Shown here: positions 8,235-16,664 of the stretch, piece after piece
How the letters are laid out: every line of letters starts with the position of its first letter
How positions within the stretch are numbered: the stretch's first letter is position 1
Source: Bradyrhizobium sp. Ash2021
Lineage (GTDB): Bacteria; Pseudomonadota; Alphaproteobacteria; Rhizobiales; Xanthobacteraceae
Length of the DNA: 64,000 nt
Reading direction: 5' to 3'
Assembly (NCBI RefSeq): GCF_031202265.1
Contig: NZ_CP100604.1
Location: 868,001-932,000 of the forward strand
Notes under the pieces: generated by a model
Told to the model about the DNA's origin: nothing
What the model saw: the letters and a program-made list of their open reading frames with translations, nothing else
Database searches by the model: none
Made by a program: the position numbers and the translations under genes

Positions 8235-8981
8235 ATGAATGCACGGAAAATCAAGGGAGCCGTCGCCCTGGTAACGGGCGCCAACCGCGGCATCGGGCGA
8301 GCACTGACGGAAGCGTTGCTCAGCCGGGGCGTTGGGAAGGTCTACGCTACTGCGCGCAATCCGGAGGCGCTGCGCGACCTGCGTGACGAGCGGCTCGTTT
8401 TGCTGCGGCTCGACGTGACCGACGCGGACCAGATCAGCGCGGCCGCGGACGCGGCTTCGGACGTCGATCTCGTCTTCAACAACGCCGGTGTGGCGTTTAT
8501 GGGCGGAATCGCGGAATCGATCGTCATCGGCCAGGCCCGGCGCGAGATGGAGGTGAACTACTTCGGGCCGCTGCAACTGCTCCAGTGCCTCGCACCGACG
8601 CTGGCCAGGAACGGCGGCGGCGCGGTCGTCAACATCGGCTCCGCGGCCGGCCTCACCAACCTCCCCTTTGTCCCGACCTACAGCGCTTCGAAGGCCGCGC
8701 TCCATTCCCTGACCCAGGCCGCGCGTATACTCCTCGGGTCACAGGGCACCTCGGTGTTCGGCGTCTACGCCGGCCCCGTCGATACCGACATGAGCCGCGA
8801 GCTTGCGATGCCGAAGACCTCGCCGCGCGACGTGGCGTTCGCGATCCTCGACGGGATCGAGGCCGGGCAGGAATACATCTTCCCGGATCCGTTCGCGGCG
8901 GATTTCGGCCGACAGTTCGAGTCCTCGCCGAAGGCCTCGGAACGGCAGGTCGCCGCGATGGTAGCTGGCCTGGCGGCGTGA
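8235..8981 (+). CDS. short-chain dehydrogenase/reductase
   Basis: A 248-residue NAD(P)-dependent classical SDR. The cofactor motif TGANRGIG is at residues 14-21 and NNAG at about 82-85. The catalytic residues are Ser136, Tyr149 and Lys153 (YSASK). The ATG is preceded by AAGAAAGGA. A second SDR gene follows after a 96-base gap containing a hairpin. The upstream element shared with the ECF sigma operon suggests stress-responsive control. The substrate is unknown; SDRs in ECF regulons often reduce reactive carbonyls, but that is inference. Confidence 0.9.
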   Translation: MNARKIKGAVALVTGANRGIGRALTEALLSRGVGKVYATARNPEALRDLRDERLVLLRLDVTDADQISAAADAASDVDLVFNNAGVAFMGGIAESIVIGQARREMEVNYFGPLQLLQCLAPTLARNGGGAVVNIGSAAGLTNLPFVPTYSASKAALHSLTQAARILLGSQGTSVFGVYAGPVDTDMSRELAMPKTSPRDVAFAILDGIEAGQEYIFPDPFAADFGRQFESSPKASERQVAAMVAGLAA

Positions 8982-9000
8982 ACGAGCGATGCGTCGCCCG

Positions 9001-9034
9001 AGCACCCGGTGGTGATCTGCATCGACCGGGTGCT
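9001..9034. other. intercistronic hairpin between the two SDR genes
   Basis: Perfect 10-base arms AGCACCCGGT (9001-9010) and ACCGGGTGCT (9025-9034) with a 14-base loop. No T-run follows, so it is more likely an RNA stability or processing structure than a terminator. Confidence 0.5.
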
Positions 9035-9077
9035 TGAAGATAACCGAAACAGTGTTGAAGAAAAGGAACCGATCGCC

Positions 9078-9830
9078 ATGGATATTCTCGATGGACAGAA
9101 GGTCGTCGTGACCGGCGGAAGCCGCGGGCTCGGGCTCGGCATCGTCGAGGCGCTGGTGGCCCGCAAGGCGCAGGTGACCGTCGTCGCGCGCGACCCGGAG
9201 CGCCTCGACGAAGTCGCAAAACGGCTCGGCGTGAACGTGGTTCGCGGCGACGTCACCGACGCAACGCTTGCGCATGGCGTTCTCTCCGACATCCGACCAT
9301 CGGTGCTCGTGCTCAACGCCGGTGCGACCCCGCCGATGGGCCCGCTTTACGAACTCAGCTGGGAAGATTTCAGCCGGGCGTGGGACGTCGACGTCAAGGC
9401 CGGCTTTCACTGGGTGCAGGAAACGCTGCGGCTTCCCTTAGCCCGCGGCAGTCGCGTGATCATCGCTTCCAGCGGCGCGGCGCTGAACGGCTCGCCGCTG
9501 TCCGGCAGCTATGCCGGCGCCAAACGGATGCTGTGGCTGATGGCGGTCTACGCCAACGATCTGGCCAAGCGGCTCGATCTCGGTATCCGCTTCCAGGCGA
9601 TCGTTCCGCAGCAGATCATCGGCGACACCGAGCTTGGGCGCACCGCGGCCGAGGCTTACGCGAGCAGCAAGGGCGTCAGCCTCAAAACCTTCCTCGCCGG
9701 CTTCGGGGCGCCGATGCCGCCGCGCAAGGTCGGCGACAACGTCGTGTCGATCCTCACCGATCCCGCCTACGCGACGGGCGTGGCGTTCGGCATGAAGGGC
9801 GACCTTGGCATCGTCCCGCTCGACGCCTGA
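9078..9830 (+). CDS. short-chain dehydrogenase/reductase
   Basis: A 250-residue SDR. The start is taken at the ATG of MDILDGQKVV, preceded by AAAAGGAA; the frame runs a further 23 codons upstream but without a better site. The nucleotide motif TGGSRGLG is at residues 12-19. The LNAG-equivalent is LNAGATPPMG, and the catalytic pair is Tyr145 and Lys149 with Ser131/132 upstream. It is about 29% GC-skewed-free coding sequence like its neighbours, with no sign of foreign origin. It probably shares a transcript with the SDR at 8.2 kb. Substrate unknown. Confidence 0.88.
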   Translation: MDILDGQKVVVTGGSRGLGLGIVEALVARKAQVTVVARDPERLDEVAKRLGVNVVRGDVTDATLAHGVLSDIRPSVLVLNAGATPPMGPLYELSWEDFSRAWDVDVKAGFHWVQETLRLPLARGSRVIIASSGAALNGSPLSGSYAGAKRMLWLMAVYANDLAKRLDLGIRFQAIVPQQIIGDTELGRTAAEAYASSKGVSLKTFLAGFGAPMPPRKVGDNVVSILTDPAYATGVAFGMKGDLGIVPLDA

Positions 9831-9846
9831 AATATTTTTGGCGCGG

Positions 9847-9874
9847 CCGAATCCTTTTGGTCGTGCCAAACGTC
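9847..9874 (+). promoter_or_regulatory. candidate ECF sigma promoter, copy 2 (upstream of the sigma operon)
   Basis: CCGAATCCTTTTG at 9847-9859 and ACGTC at 9870-9874, identical in sequence and in the 16-base spacing to the copy at 8158-8185. Both copies also have an AT-rich run just upstream. Its place before the operon that encodes the ECF factor suggests autoregulation, a usual property of ECF sigma factors. Confidence 0.6.
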
Positions 9875-9921
9875 CTTGGCCAGAGAGGCGATGATCGTAT
9901 CGCGGAACAAGGGAGACAGCG

Positions 9922-10230
9922 ATGAAACGGACCCTGATCAGGTACAAGGCGAAGCCGGAGGCGGCCGACGGCAATGCCGAGCTGGTGGCGGCGGTGTTCG
10001 CGGAATTAAAGGCTGCCAAGCCGGAAGGCATCCGCTATCTTTCGCTGCGTCTGGAGGACGATACGTTCATCCATTTCGTCGAGACCACGACCGATGGCGG
10101 CTCCAGCGGATTGACCAAACTGGCGGCGTTTCAGGCGTTCCAGAGCGGGATTCGGGAGCGTTGCGCCGAACCTCCGGTGCCCCGCGGCGTTACCATTGTC
10201 GGCAATTATCGCATGCTGGGTGAATCCTGA
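9922..10230 (+). CDS. small dimeric alpha/beta-barrel-like protein
   Basis: A 102-residue protein with the length and strand pattern of the ABM/EthD-type dimeric alpha/beta barrel: MKRTLIRYKAKP as first strand, a helix AELVAAVFAELKAAK, and a strand IRYLSLRLEDDTFIHFVE. Such folds include small monooxygenases and many uncharacterised stress proteins. It has no signal peptide. The sigma-factor gene starts 6 bases after its stop, so the two are co-transcribed behind the candidate ECF promoter. No catalytic residues can be assigned. Confidence 0.75.
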   Translation: MKRTLIRYKAKPEAADGNAELVAAVFAELKAAKPEGIRYLSLRLEDDTFIHFVETTTDGGSSGLTKLAAFQAFQSGIRERCAEPPVPRGVTIVGNYRMLGES

Positions 10231-10236
10231 GGCAGA

Positions 10237-11124
10237 ATGAAACCGGTCCTGGAAGTGTTGGCCACCGACGATATCGACCAGTTATTGGCAGTGATGCGCC
10301 CAAAACTGCATCGCTATTGCGCGCGCATGGTCGGCTCGGTGATCGATGGCGAGGATGTGCTGCAGGATGCGCTGATCAAGGCGGTGGAGGCGTTCGCCAC
10401 CAAAGGCCCGATCGGCAATCCCGAGGGCTGGCTGTTTCGGATCGCGCACAATACGGCGCTGGATTTCCTGCGCCGGCGCAACCGGCAGCAGGCGCTCCAG
10501 TCGGACGAGGAACTGGACATGATCGCCGATCAGCTTGATCCCGTCTTGAGCCGTCAGATCGCAACGGCCAGCCTTCGCACCTTCATGCGGCTTCCGGTCG
10601 CGCAGCGGTCCAGCGTGATCCTGATGGACGTGCTCGGCTGCTCGCTACAGGAAGTCTGCGAGGTGATGGATTTCAGCCTTCCCGCAGTAAAGGCTGCGCT
10701 GCATCGCGGACGCACGCAACTGCGCGAACTGGCCGAGGAACCGGAGGAGGCGCCGCACCCGAAATTGTCGGACGCCGATCGCAAACGCCTGTCCGCCTAT
10801 GTCGCGCATTTCAACGCGCGGGATTTCGACGCCATCCGCGCCATGATCGCCGACGACGTGCGGCTCGATCTCGTCAACAAGACCCGCCTGAACGGCAAGG
10901 CCGAAGTCTCCCGCTATTTCGGCAATTACGACAAGATCACCGACTGGCACCTGGTGCCGGGGCTGGTGGAGGGCCGTCCCGCCATCCTGGTGTTCGATCC
11001 CAACCAGCCGGGCTCAGGACCTAAATATTTCATGCTGCTGAACTGGTCGGCCGACAAGGTCGCGACCATCCGGGATTTCCGCCACGTTCCTTACATCATC
11101 GAGAGCGCGGAATATTTGATCTGA
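10237..11124 (+). CDS. ECF-type RNA polymerase sigma factor with SnoaL-like C-terminal domain
   Basis: A 295-residue sigma-70-family factor. Region 2 (about residues 13-80) contains DGEDVLQDALIKAVEAF and GWLFRIAHNTALDFLRRR. Region 4 (about 115-165) contains LPVAQRSSVILMDVLGCSLQEVCEVM and an HTH ending in AALHRGRTQLR. The remaining 125 residues resemble a SnoaL/NTF2-like domain (HFNARDFDAIRAMIADDVRLDLV), known in ECF41 and related groups where it replaces a separate anti-sigma factor. No anti-sigma gene is adjacent, consistent with this. The preceding small gene is 6 bases away. Two matching promoter-like elements (8158 and 9847) are likely targets. Confidence 0.9.
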   Translation: MKPVLEVLATDDIDQLLAVMRPKLHRYCARMVGSVIDGEDVLQDALIKAVEAFATKGPIGNPEGWLFRIAHNTALDFLRRRNRQQALQSDEELDMIADQLDPVLSRQIATASLRTFMRLPVAQRSSVILMDVLGCSLQEVCEVMDFSLPAVKAALHRGRTQLRELAEEPEEAPHPKLSDADRKRLSAYVAHFNARDFDAIRAMIADDVRLDLVNKTRLNGKAEVSRYFGNYDKITDWHLVPGLVEGRPAILVFDPNQPGSGPKYFMLLNWSADKVATIRDFRHVPYIIESAEYLI

Positions 11125-11519
11125 CCACTCGGCCTATGCCCGAGGCGCTGACGTGCGCCCGCGCGCTTCTCGACACGACGCTTACGGCCGCCAGCAGGAT
11201 TTTGAGGATTCCCCGCCCGGTTGGCCGTAGCAGCCGACCTGCGGATAGGGGCATCCCGCAAACTGCGACAATCCCAACCCACCGACCTGAACTATAATTC
11301 TTGCCTTTCGCGTCATCAGCGAATTATGGTGCAGGCGGCTAGGGTATGAGCCGAAGGTTCTAAAGGGAGCCATCGGTTCGGGCTTGCTGGGGACTTGCGA
11401 TTTCGCGCACAAAACACGTCACCGTGACCAACGGAACGACGGGGGCGCGGGCAGCGCCACCCGGACGGCGGTCACCCGGGCTCGCGGGATATTTCAATAA
11501 GTCGAGGAGGGGAAAGAAT
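11125..11519. other. 395-bp region without a confident gene
   Basis: The region lies between the sigma gene and the ABC importer operon. It holds a TATAAT at 11293-11298 without a matching -35, and a short inverted motif TTCGC...GCGAA near 11309-11325. A minus-strand frame at 11182-11316 would encode a 44-residue peptide with a cysteine-containing tail, but it has no ribosome binding site. The importer's leader near 11505-11519 carries GAGGAGGGGAAAG, its ribosome binding site. Confidence 0.5.
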
Positions 11520-12692
11520 ATGAAAACGGCATTCTGGCTGGCGGGCGCGACGGTGCTGGCGCTGGCGCAACCTGCGCTCGCGGGGGACACCATCAAGATC
11601 GGTTTTGTCTCCACCTTCAGCGGCCCGACCGCTGTCATCGGCAACGACATGCGCAACTCGTTCGAGCTCGCGCTCGACCATCTGGGCCGCAAGATGGGCG
11701 GCAAGCCGGTCGAGGTGATCTACGAGGACGACGGCCAGAAGCCGGATGTCGGCAAGCAGAAGACCGAAAAGCTGGTGCAGTCCGACAAGGTCGATTTCAT
11801 TGCCGGCTATATCTGGTCCAACGTGCTGCTGGCGTCGCTGAAGACCGCGGTCGACGCGCAGACTTTCCTGATCTCGGCCAACGCCGGACCGTCGCAGCTC
11901 GCCGGCGAATTGTGCTCGCCCTACGTATTCTCGACCTCCTGGCAGAACGACCAGACGCCGCAGGCGATGGGCGTCTACATGAACCAGAAGGGCGTCAAGT
12001 CGGTGTTTCTGATCGGCCCGAACTATGCCGCCGGCAAGGACATGCTGGCCGGCGTCAAGTCGACCTTCAAGGGCGAGGTGGTCGGCGAGGAATACACGGT
12101 GTGGCCGAGCCAGCTCGACTTCTCCGCCGAACTGACCAAGGCGAAAAACTCGAAGGCCGAGTCGATCTTCGTGTTCTATCCGGGTGCGGCCGGCGTCCAG
12201 TTCCTCAACCAGTATGCGCAGGCCGGCATCAAGGCGCAGATCCCGCTCTATACCGCCTTCACCGTCGACGAATTGTCGTTGCCGCTGCAGAAGGACAATG
12301 CGATCGGCATTCCCGGCGCGCAGGAATGGGTCAACGACCTGCCGAACGCCGAGAACAAGAAGTTCGTCGAAGACTACCGCAAGAAATATCCGGGCTTGCG
12401 CCCGACCTATTACGGCGCCCAGGCCTATGACGCCGCCCAGCTGATCAACAGTGCGGTGGTTGCCGTGAAGGGCGACACCTCGAAAAAGGACGCGATGAAG
12501 GCCGAGATGGAGAAGGCCAGCTTCAAGTCGCTGCGCGGCCCGTTCAAATACGGCAACAACCACATCCCGATCCAGAATTTCTACCTGCAGGACGTGGTCA
12601 AGGACGCCGACGGCCAGCTCTCGCTCAAGACGGTGGCGACCATCGTCAAGGACGACCAGGATCGCTTCCACGACAAATGCCCGATGAAGTGA
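11520..12692 (+). CDS. ABC transporter substrate-binding protein (branched-chain/aromatic type)
   Basis: A 390-residue type I periplasmic binding protein. The ATG at 11520 is preceded by GAGGAGGGGAAAG; a signal peptide (MKTAFWLAGATVLALAQPALA) is cleaved at about residue 21. The mature protein opens with DTIKIGFVSTFSGPTAVIG, the usual first strand of LivJ-like proteins. It is the first gene of a five-gene importer operon with two permeases and two ATPases. A 120-bp hairpin repeat separates it from the permease gene. The ligand may be a branched-chain amino acid or, given the locus, an aromatic acid as in Rhodopseudomonas CouP; sequence alone cannot decide. Confidence 0.9.
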   Translation: MKTAFWLAGATVLALAQPALAGDTIKIGFVSTFSGPTAVIGNDMRNSFELALDHLGRKMGGKPVEVIYEDDGQKPDVGKQKTEKLVQSDKVDFIAGYIWSNVLLASLKTAVDAQTFLISANAGPSQLAGELCSPYVFSTSWQNDQTPQAMGVYMNQKGVKSVFLIGPNYAAGKDMLAGVKSTFKGEVVGEEYTVWPSQLDFSAELTKAKNSKAESIFVFYPGAAGVQFLNQYAQAGIKAQIPLYTAFTVDELSLPLQKDNAIGIPGAQEWVNDLPNAENKKFVEDYRKKYPGLRPTYYGAQAYDAAQLINSAVVAVKGDTSKKDAMKAEMEKASFKSLRGPFKYGNNHIPIQNFYLQDVVKDADGQLSLKTVATIVKDDQDRFHDKCPMK

Positions 12693-12730
12693 TTGCGGGC
12701 TTTGTCGTTGCGGCGCTCGTCGTTTGCGTA

Positions 12731-12850
12731 CCTCGCCCCGCTTGCGGGGAGAGGTCGGCGCGTAGCGCCGGGTGAGGGGGACTCTCCGCGAGTCCAACTC
12801 CGTGGAGAGTCCCCCTCACCCCAACCCTCTCCCCGCAAGCGGGGAGAGGG
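12731..12850. repeat. long palindromic repeat (CCCCGCTTGCGGGG family), copy 1
   Basis: Inverted element with outer arms built on CTCGCCCCGCTTGCGGGGAG and CTCTCCCCGCAAGCGGGGAG and inner arms GTGAGGGGGACTCT and AGAGTCCCCCTCAC. It fills the gap between the binding-protein gene and the first permease gene. A second copy is at 31391-31524. There is no T-run, so it is not a standard terminator. Confidence 0.85.
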
Positions 12851-12913
12851 AGATCAACGAGCGGTGGTGCTTCTGCGCTGCCGCTGTTTTGTTTCAAGCT
12901 GATTTAGGAATCC

Positions 12914-13831
12914 ATGCTGGTTCTCGTCGAACAATCGTTGAACGGATTGCAGTTCGGCCTGCTGCTGTTCCTGCTGGCGGCCGGCTTGACGCTGGTGTTC
13001 GGCATCATGGACTTTGTGAATCTGGCGCACGGCTCGCTCTACATGATGGGCGCCTATTTCGCCGCGACCTTCGTGGCGTGGACCGGAAGTTTTGTGCTCG
13101 GCGTGCTGCTGGCGCTCGGCGCCACGCTGTTGCTCGGCATGGCGCTGGAATTCGTGGCGCTCAGGCATCTCTACGGCCGCGATCATCTCGACCAGGTGCT
13201 GGCGACGTTCGGGCTGATTTTGTTTTTCAACGACGCGGTGCGGCTGATCTGGGGTCCGGCGGGTCTGGCGCTGCCGCTGCCGGCGTGGCTGACGGTGCCG
13301 GTCCAGATCATTCCCGGCGTATATTATCCGGCCTATCGGCTGTCGATCATCGTCGCCGCACTCGCGGTGGCCGCGCTGCTTTATGTCGTGGTGATGCGGA
13401 CCCGGCTGGGCATGCTGATCCGCGCCGGTGCGTCGAACCGCGAGATGATCGGCGCGCTCGGCATCAACATCAAATTGCTGTTCACGCTGGTGTTCGGGCT
13501 TGGCGCGGCACTCGCCGGTCTCGCCGGGCTGATGCAGGCGCCGATCCTCACCGTGCAGATCGGCATGGGCGAGAACATCCTCATTCTCGCCTTTGTCATC
13601 ATCGTGATCGGCGGCATCGGCTCGATCCGCGGCGCGTTCCTGGCCGCGATCTTCGTCGGCATGATCGATACGCTCGGCCGTGCATTCCTGCCTGATCTGC
13701 TGCGCAAGGTTCTGAGCGGAGCTGCGGCGTCGACCGCGGCACCCGCGCTGTCCTCGATGCTGATCTATTTGCTGATGGCGATCGTGCTGGTGGTGCGGCC
13801 GGAGGGGCTGTTTCCGGCCGCCAGGCGATGA
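12914..13831 (+). CDS. livH: branched-chain-type ABC transporter permease (LivH-like)
   Basis: A 305-residue inner-membrane permease with about eight hydrophobic segments, beginning QLLLFLLAAGLTLVFGIMDFVNLAHG-like text (here GLQFGLLLFLLAAG then LTLVFGIMDFVNLAHGSLYM), the conserved N-terminal signature of LivH. It pairs with the LivM-like protein to form the transport channel. TAGGAA precedes the ATG. Its stop overlaps the start of the next gene by four bases, showing tight translational coupling. Length is normal. Substrate is set by the binding protein and is uncertain. Confidence 0.92.
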   Translation: MLVLVEQSLNGLQFGLLLFLLAAGLTLVFGIMDFVNLAHGSLYMMGAYFAATFVAWTGSFVLGVLLALGATLLLGMALEFVALRHLYGRDHLDQVLATFGLILFFNDAVRLIWGPAGLALPLPAWLTVPVQIIPGVYYPAYRLSIIVAALAVAALLYVVVMRTRLGMLIRAGASNREMIGALGINIKLLFTLVFGLGAALAGLAGLMQAPILTVQIGMGENILILAFVIIVIGGIGSIRGAFLAAIFVGMIDTLGRAFLPDLLRKVLSGAAASTAAPALSSMLIYLLMAIVLVVRPEGLFPAARR

Positions 13832-14775
13832 CTTTTCCGATCACCCCCCGCAATGTCGTCGCGGCGCTCGTCGCCATTGGCCTGTTGTTGCTGCCGCTCT
13901 ATTCGCAACTGACCGGCAACATCTTCATCCTGACGCTGTTTACCAGGATTGTGATCTTCGCGCTGGCAGCCAGCAGCCTTAATCTCATGATGGGCTATGG
14001 CGGCATGATGAGCTTTGGCCATGCCGCCTATCTCGGCATCGGCGGCTATGCAGTCGGCATTCTCGCGTTTGAGGGCATCGGCTCCGGCTTCATCCAGTGG
14101 CCGGTGGCGCTTGCGGTATCGGCGCTGTTCGCGCTCGTGATCGGCGCGCTCTCCTTGCGCACCCGCGGCGTCTATTTCATCATGATCACGCTGGCCTTTG
14201 CGCAGATGGCCTATTACATCGTCTCCGGCATGTCGCGTTACGGCGGCGACGATGGTCTCACCATCTACAAGCGCAGCAATTTCGGCGGCCTGATCAACCT
14301 GTCGAACCGCGTGCAGTTCTATTATCTCTGCCTCGGCTGCCTGTTTGGCGGCCTTTACCTGATGTGGCGCATCATCAATTCGCGCTTCGGCATGGTGGTG
14401 CAGGGCGTGCGCTCCAACGAGCAGCGCATGCAGGCGATCGGTTTTCACGCCAACCGCTACCGGCTGGTCTGCTTCGTGATCGCCGGCACCATCTGCGGAC
14501 TATCGGGCGCGCTGCTCGCCAACAACACCGATTTCGTCAGCCCGGCCGTGATGTACTGGACCCGCTCCGGCGACCTGATGGTGATGGTAATCCTCGGCGG
14601 CATGGGCTCGCTGTTCGGGCCTGTGATCGGCGCCATCGTCTATCTCGTGCTGGAGGAATTGCTGTCGCAGTTCACGGAATACTGGGCGATGATCATGGGC
14701 CCGCTGCTGCTGTTGATCGTGCTGTTCGCGCGTGGCGGCATCATGGGCCTGCTCGGGAGGTTGCGCCTTGGTTGA
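13828..14775 (+). CDS. livM: branched-chain-type ABC transporter permease (LivM-like)
   Basis: A 315-residue inner-membrane permease with about nine to ten hydrophobic segments. The LivM signature ASSLNLMMGYGGMMSFGHAAYLGIGGY is near residues 48-75, and RGVYFIMITLAFAQM near 115-130. The start ATGA overlaps the stop of the LivH-like gene, and its own stop overlaps the start of the ATPase gene by eight bases. It forms the second half of the transport channel. Confidence 0.92.
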   Translation: MTFPITPRNVVAALVAIGLLLLPLYSQLTGNIFILTLFTRIVIFALAASSLNLMMGYGGMMSFGHAAYLGIGGYAVGILAFEGIGSGFIQWPVALAVSALFALVIGALSLRTRGVYFIMITLAFAQMAYYIVSGMSRYGGDDGLTIYKRSNFGGLINLSNRVQFYYLCLGCLFGGLYLMWRIINSRFGMVVQGVRSNEQRMQAIGFHANRYRLVCFVIAGTICGLSGALLANNTDFVSPAVMYWTRSGDLMVMVILGGMGSLFGPVIGAIVYLVLEELLSQFTEYWAMIMGPLLLLIVLFARGGIMGLLGRLRLG

Positions 14776-15547
14776 TTCTTTGGCTGATCCCTTGCTTCGC
14801 GTCGAAAAGCTGGTGCGGCGGTTCGGCGGCATCACCGCCACCGACAATCTGTCGCTCGATGTCATGAGCGGCGAGCTGCACGCGATCATCGGCCCCAACG
14901 GCGCCGGCAAAACCACGCTGATCAGCCAGTTGACCGGGCAACTGGCGCCGAACTCAGGCACCATTCATTTCGCAGGCCGCGACGTTACCCGGCAGCCCGC
15001 CTATCGGCGCAGCCGGCTCGGGCTGGCGCGCTCGTTCCAGATCACCTCGCTGCTGCCGGATTTTTCCGCGATCGACAATGTCGCGATTGCTGCGCAAGCG
15101 CATGACGGCCACTCGTTCCGCTTCTGGGGCAATGCGCGCAAGGAAAAACATCTGCGCGACGCCGCGCGCTCTGCGTTGACGCGCGTCGGGCTCGAAGCGC
15201 GCGCGGACGTGCCGGTGTCCGAATTGAGCCATGGTGAGCAACGCGAGCTGGAGCTTGCGGTGGCGCTCGCGACAAAGCCGCAATTGCTGTTGCTGGACGA
15301 GCCGATGGCGGGCCTCGGCATCACCGAATCGGCGCGCATGGTGGCACTGTTGAAGGAGTTGCGGCGCGAAGTCACCATTGTCCTTGTCGAACACGACATG
15401 GAAGCGGTGTTCGCGCTGGCCGACCGCATCACTGTTCTCGTTTACGGCCGCGTCATCGCCTGCGACAGGCCCGATGCGATCCGCAACAATGAAGAGGTGA
15501 AACGCGCCTATCTCGGCGATCAGCACGTGGTGGTGGCCCATGGCTGA
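14768..15547 (+). CDS. livG: ABC transporter ATP-binding protein (LivG-like)
   Basis: About 259 residues. The start is taken at the TTG at 14768, because GGGAGG lies seven bases before it and the protein then begins VDSLADPLLRVEKLVRRFGG as LivG proteins do; an ATG at 14732 would add 12 residues of poor quality. Walker A is GPNGAGKTT, the signature is LSHGEQRELE, and Walker B is LLLLDEPMAGL. LivG-type ATPases have the long LSHGEQ signature seen here. It works as a heterodimer with the LivF-like protein. The next gene overlaps its end by eight bases. Confidence 0.9.
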   Translation: MVDSLADPLLRVEKLVRRFGGITATDNLSLDVMSGELHAIIGPNGAGKTTLISQLTGQLAPNSGTIHFAGRDVTRQPAYRRSRLGLARSFQITSLLPDFSAIDNVAIAAQAHDGHSFRFWGNARKEKHLRDAARSALTRVGLEARADVPVSELSHGEQRELELAVALATKPQLLLLDEPMAGLGITESARMVALLKELRREVTIVLVEHDMEAVFALADRITVLVYGRVIACDRPDAIRNNEEVKRAYLGDQHVVVAHG

Positions 15548-16265
15548 TACTAAGGCTGACACCCTCTTGGAAGTGGACGGCATTGAAACCTGTTATGGCC
15601 TGAGCCAGGTGCTGTTCGGGCTGTCGCTGTCGATTCGTGCCGGCGAGATGGTCGCGCTGATGGGCCGTAACGGCATGGGCAAGACCACCACCATCCGTTC
15701 CATCATGGGCATGACGCCGGCGCGCGCGGGAAAAATCCGCTTCGGCGGGCAGGAGGTGCGCGCGCTCCCGTCGTACAAGATTGCAAAGCTCGGCATCGGC
15801 CTGGTGCCGGAAGGCCGCCAGATCTTTCCCAATCTGACGGTGCGCGAAAATCTGGTCGCCGCGTCCGGCAATCGCCTCGGCAGTCCCGATCCCTGGACCA
15901 TCGAAAAGATCCACGCGCTGTTTCCGCGGCTGGCCGAACGTGGCAGCAATATGGGCGTGACGCTGTCCGGCGGCGAGCAGCAGATGCTGGCGATCGGCCG
16001 CGCGCTGATGACCAATCCAAAACTCCTCATTCTCGACGAAGCCACCGAAGGCCTGGCGCCCCTGATCCGCGAGGAGATATGGAACTGCCTGTCGATGCTG
16101 AAAGCACAGGGACAATCGGTGCTGGTGATCGACAAGAACGTCGGCAACCTCGCCCGCATCGCCGACCGGCATTACATCATCGAGCGCGGGCGCGCGGTGT
16201 GGAGCGGGACCTCGGCGCAGTTGATCGCGGAGCCCGATCTGCAGCACCGGTACCTGGGGATTTGA
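15540..16265 (+). CDS. livF: ABC transporter ATP-binding protein (LivF-like)
   Basis: A 241-residue ATPase completing the importer. Walker A is GRNGMGKTT, the signature is LSGGEQQMLAIGRAL, and Walker B is LLILDEATEGL, all normal for LivF. VPEGRQIFPNLTVRENL is the typical Q-loop region of the LivF group. The start overlaps the end of the LivG-like gene. The operon binding protein-livH-livM-livG-livF is complete and intact. Confidence 0.92.
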   Translation: MADTKADTLLEVDGIETCYGLSQVLFGLSLSIRAGEMVALMGRNGMGKTTTIRSIMGMTPARAGKIRFGGQEVRALPSYKIAKLGIGLVPEGRQIFPNLTVRENLVAASGNRLGSPDPWTIEKIHALFPRLAERGSNMGVTLSGGEQQMLAIGRALMTNPKLLILDEATEGLAPLIREEIWNCLSMLKAQGQSVLVIDKNVGNLARIADRHYIIERGRAVWSGTSAQLIAEPDLQHRYLGI

Positions 16266-16664
16266 GGCGCGGATTTCAGCCGCGATGCCGGTTCGAAGAA
16301 GACATCTCTCGCTCGCCCACACTGCGTGCAGCGGGATTGAGAGCTGCAGTCCGCGCATAGCCGGCGATGGGCTCGTAGCCGACCACGTTGCGATGCAGCG
16401 GATCGGCCGCATATGGCCATGGCGATTCCCGAGATTGTTGGAAGTTGAAGGACGCTGATATACTCTTTTTGGTCAAACTTGGATGTTCATTGGGGTCGCG
16501 TGCGGTTAACTCGTCAAGCCAGCTTTAGCGGGTCTCTGTCAGGCTGAAGCATGTCAAATGGGGTCTTCAATTGCTTTTTGGGCGTCTGGGGTGGTTTTTC
16601 GCAGGCGTCGGCGGCGCGAACGTCGAGCAACCCTTGGTCCTGATCTAGCCGAAGGCATTGCGCG
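16266..16664. other. 399-bp region without a gene
   Basis: The region lies between the importer operon and the GH17 gene. No good open frame, strong hairpin or repeat was seen. It includes the AT-rich stretch GATATACTCTTTTTGG near 16458-16474, which could hold a promoter for the GH17 gene, but no clear -35/-10 pair stands out. Confidence 0.4.

Noticed and set aside
11182..11316. A 44-residue Cys-containing minus-strand peptide
   Set aside because: No ribosome binding site and no other support, so it is only mentioned in the intergenic entry.
16276..16476. A 66-codon minus-strand frame downstream of the livF-like gene
   Set aside because: No start signal and no recognisable sequence.
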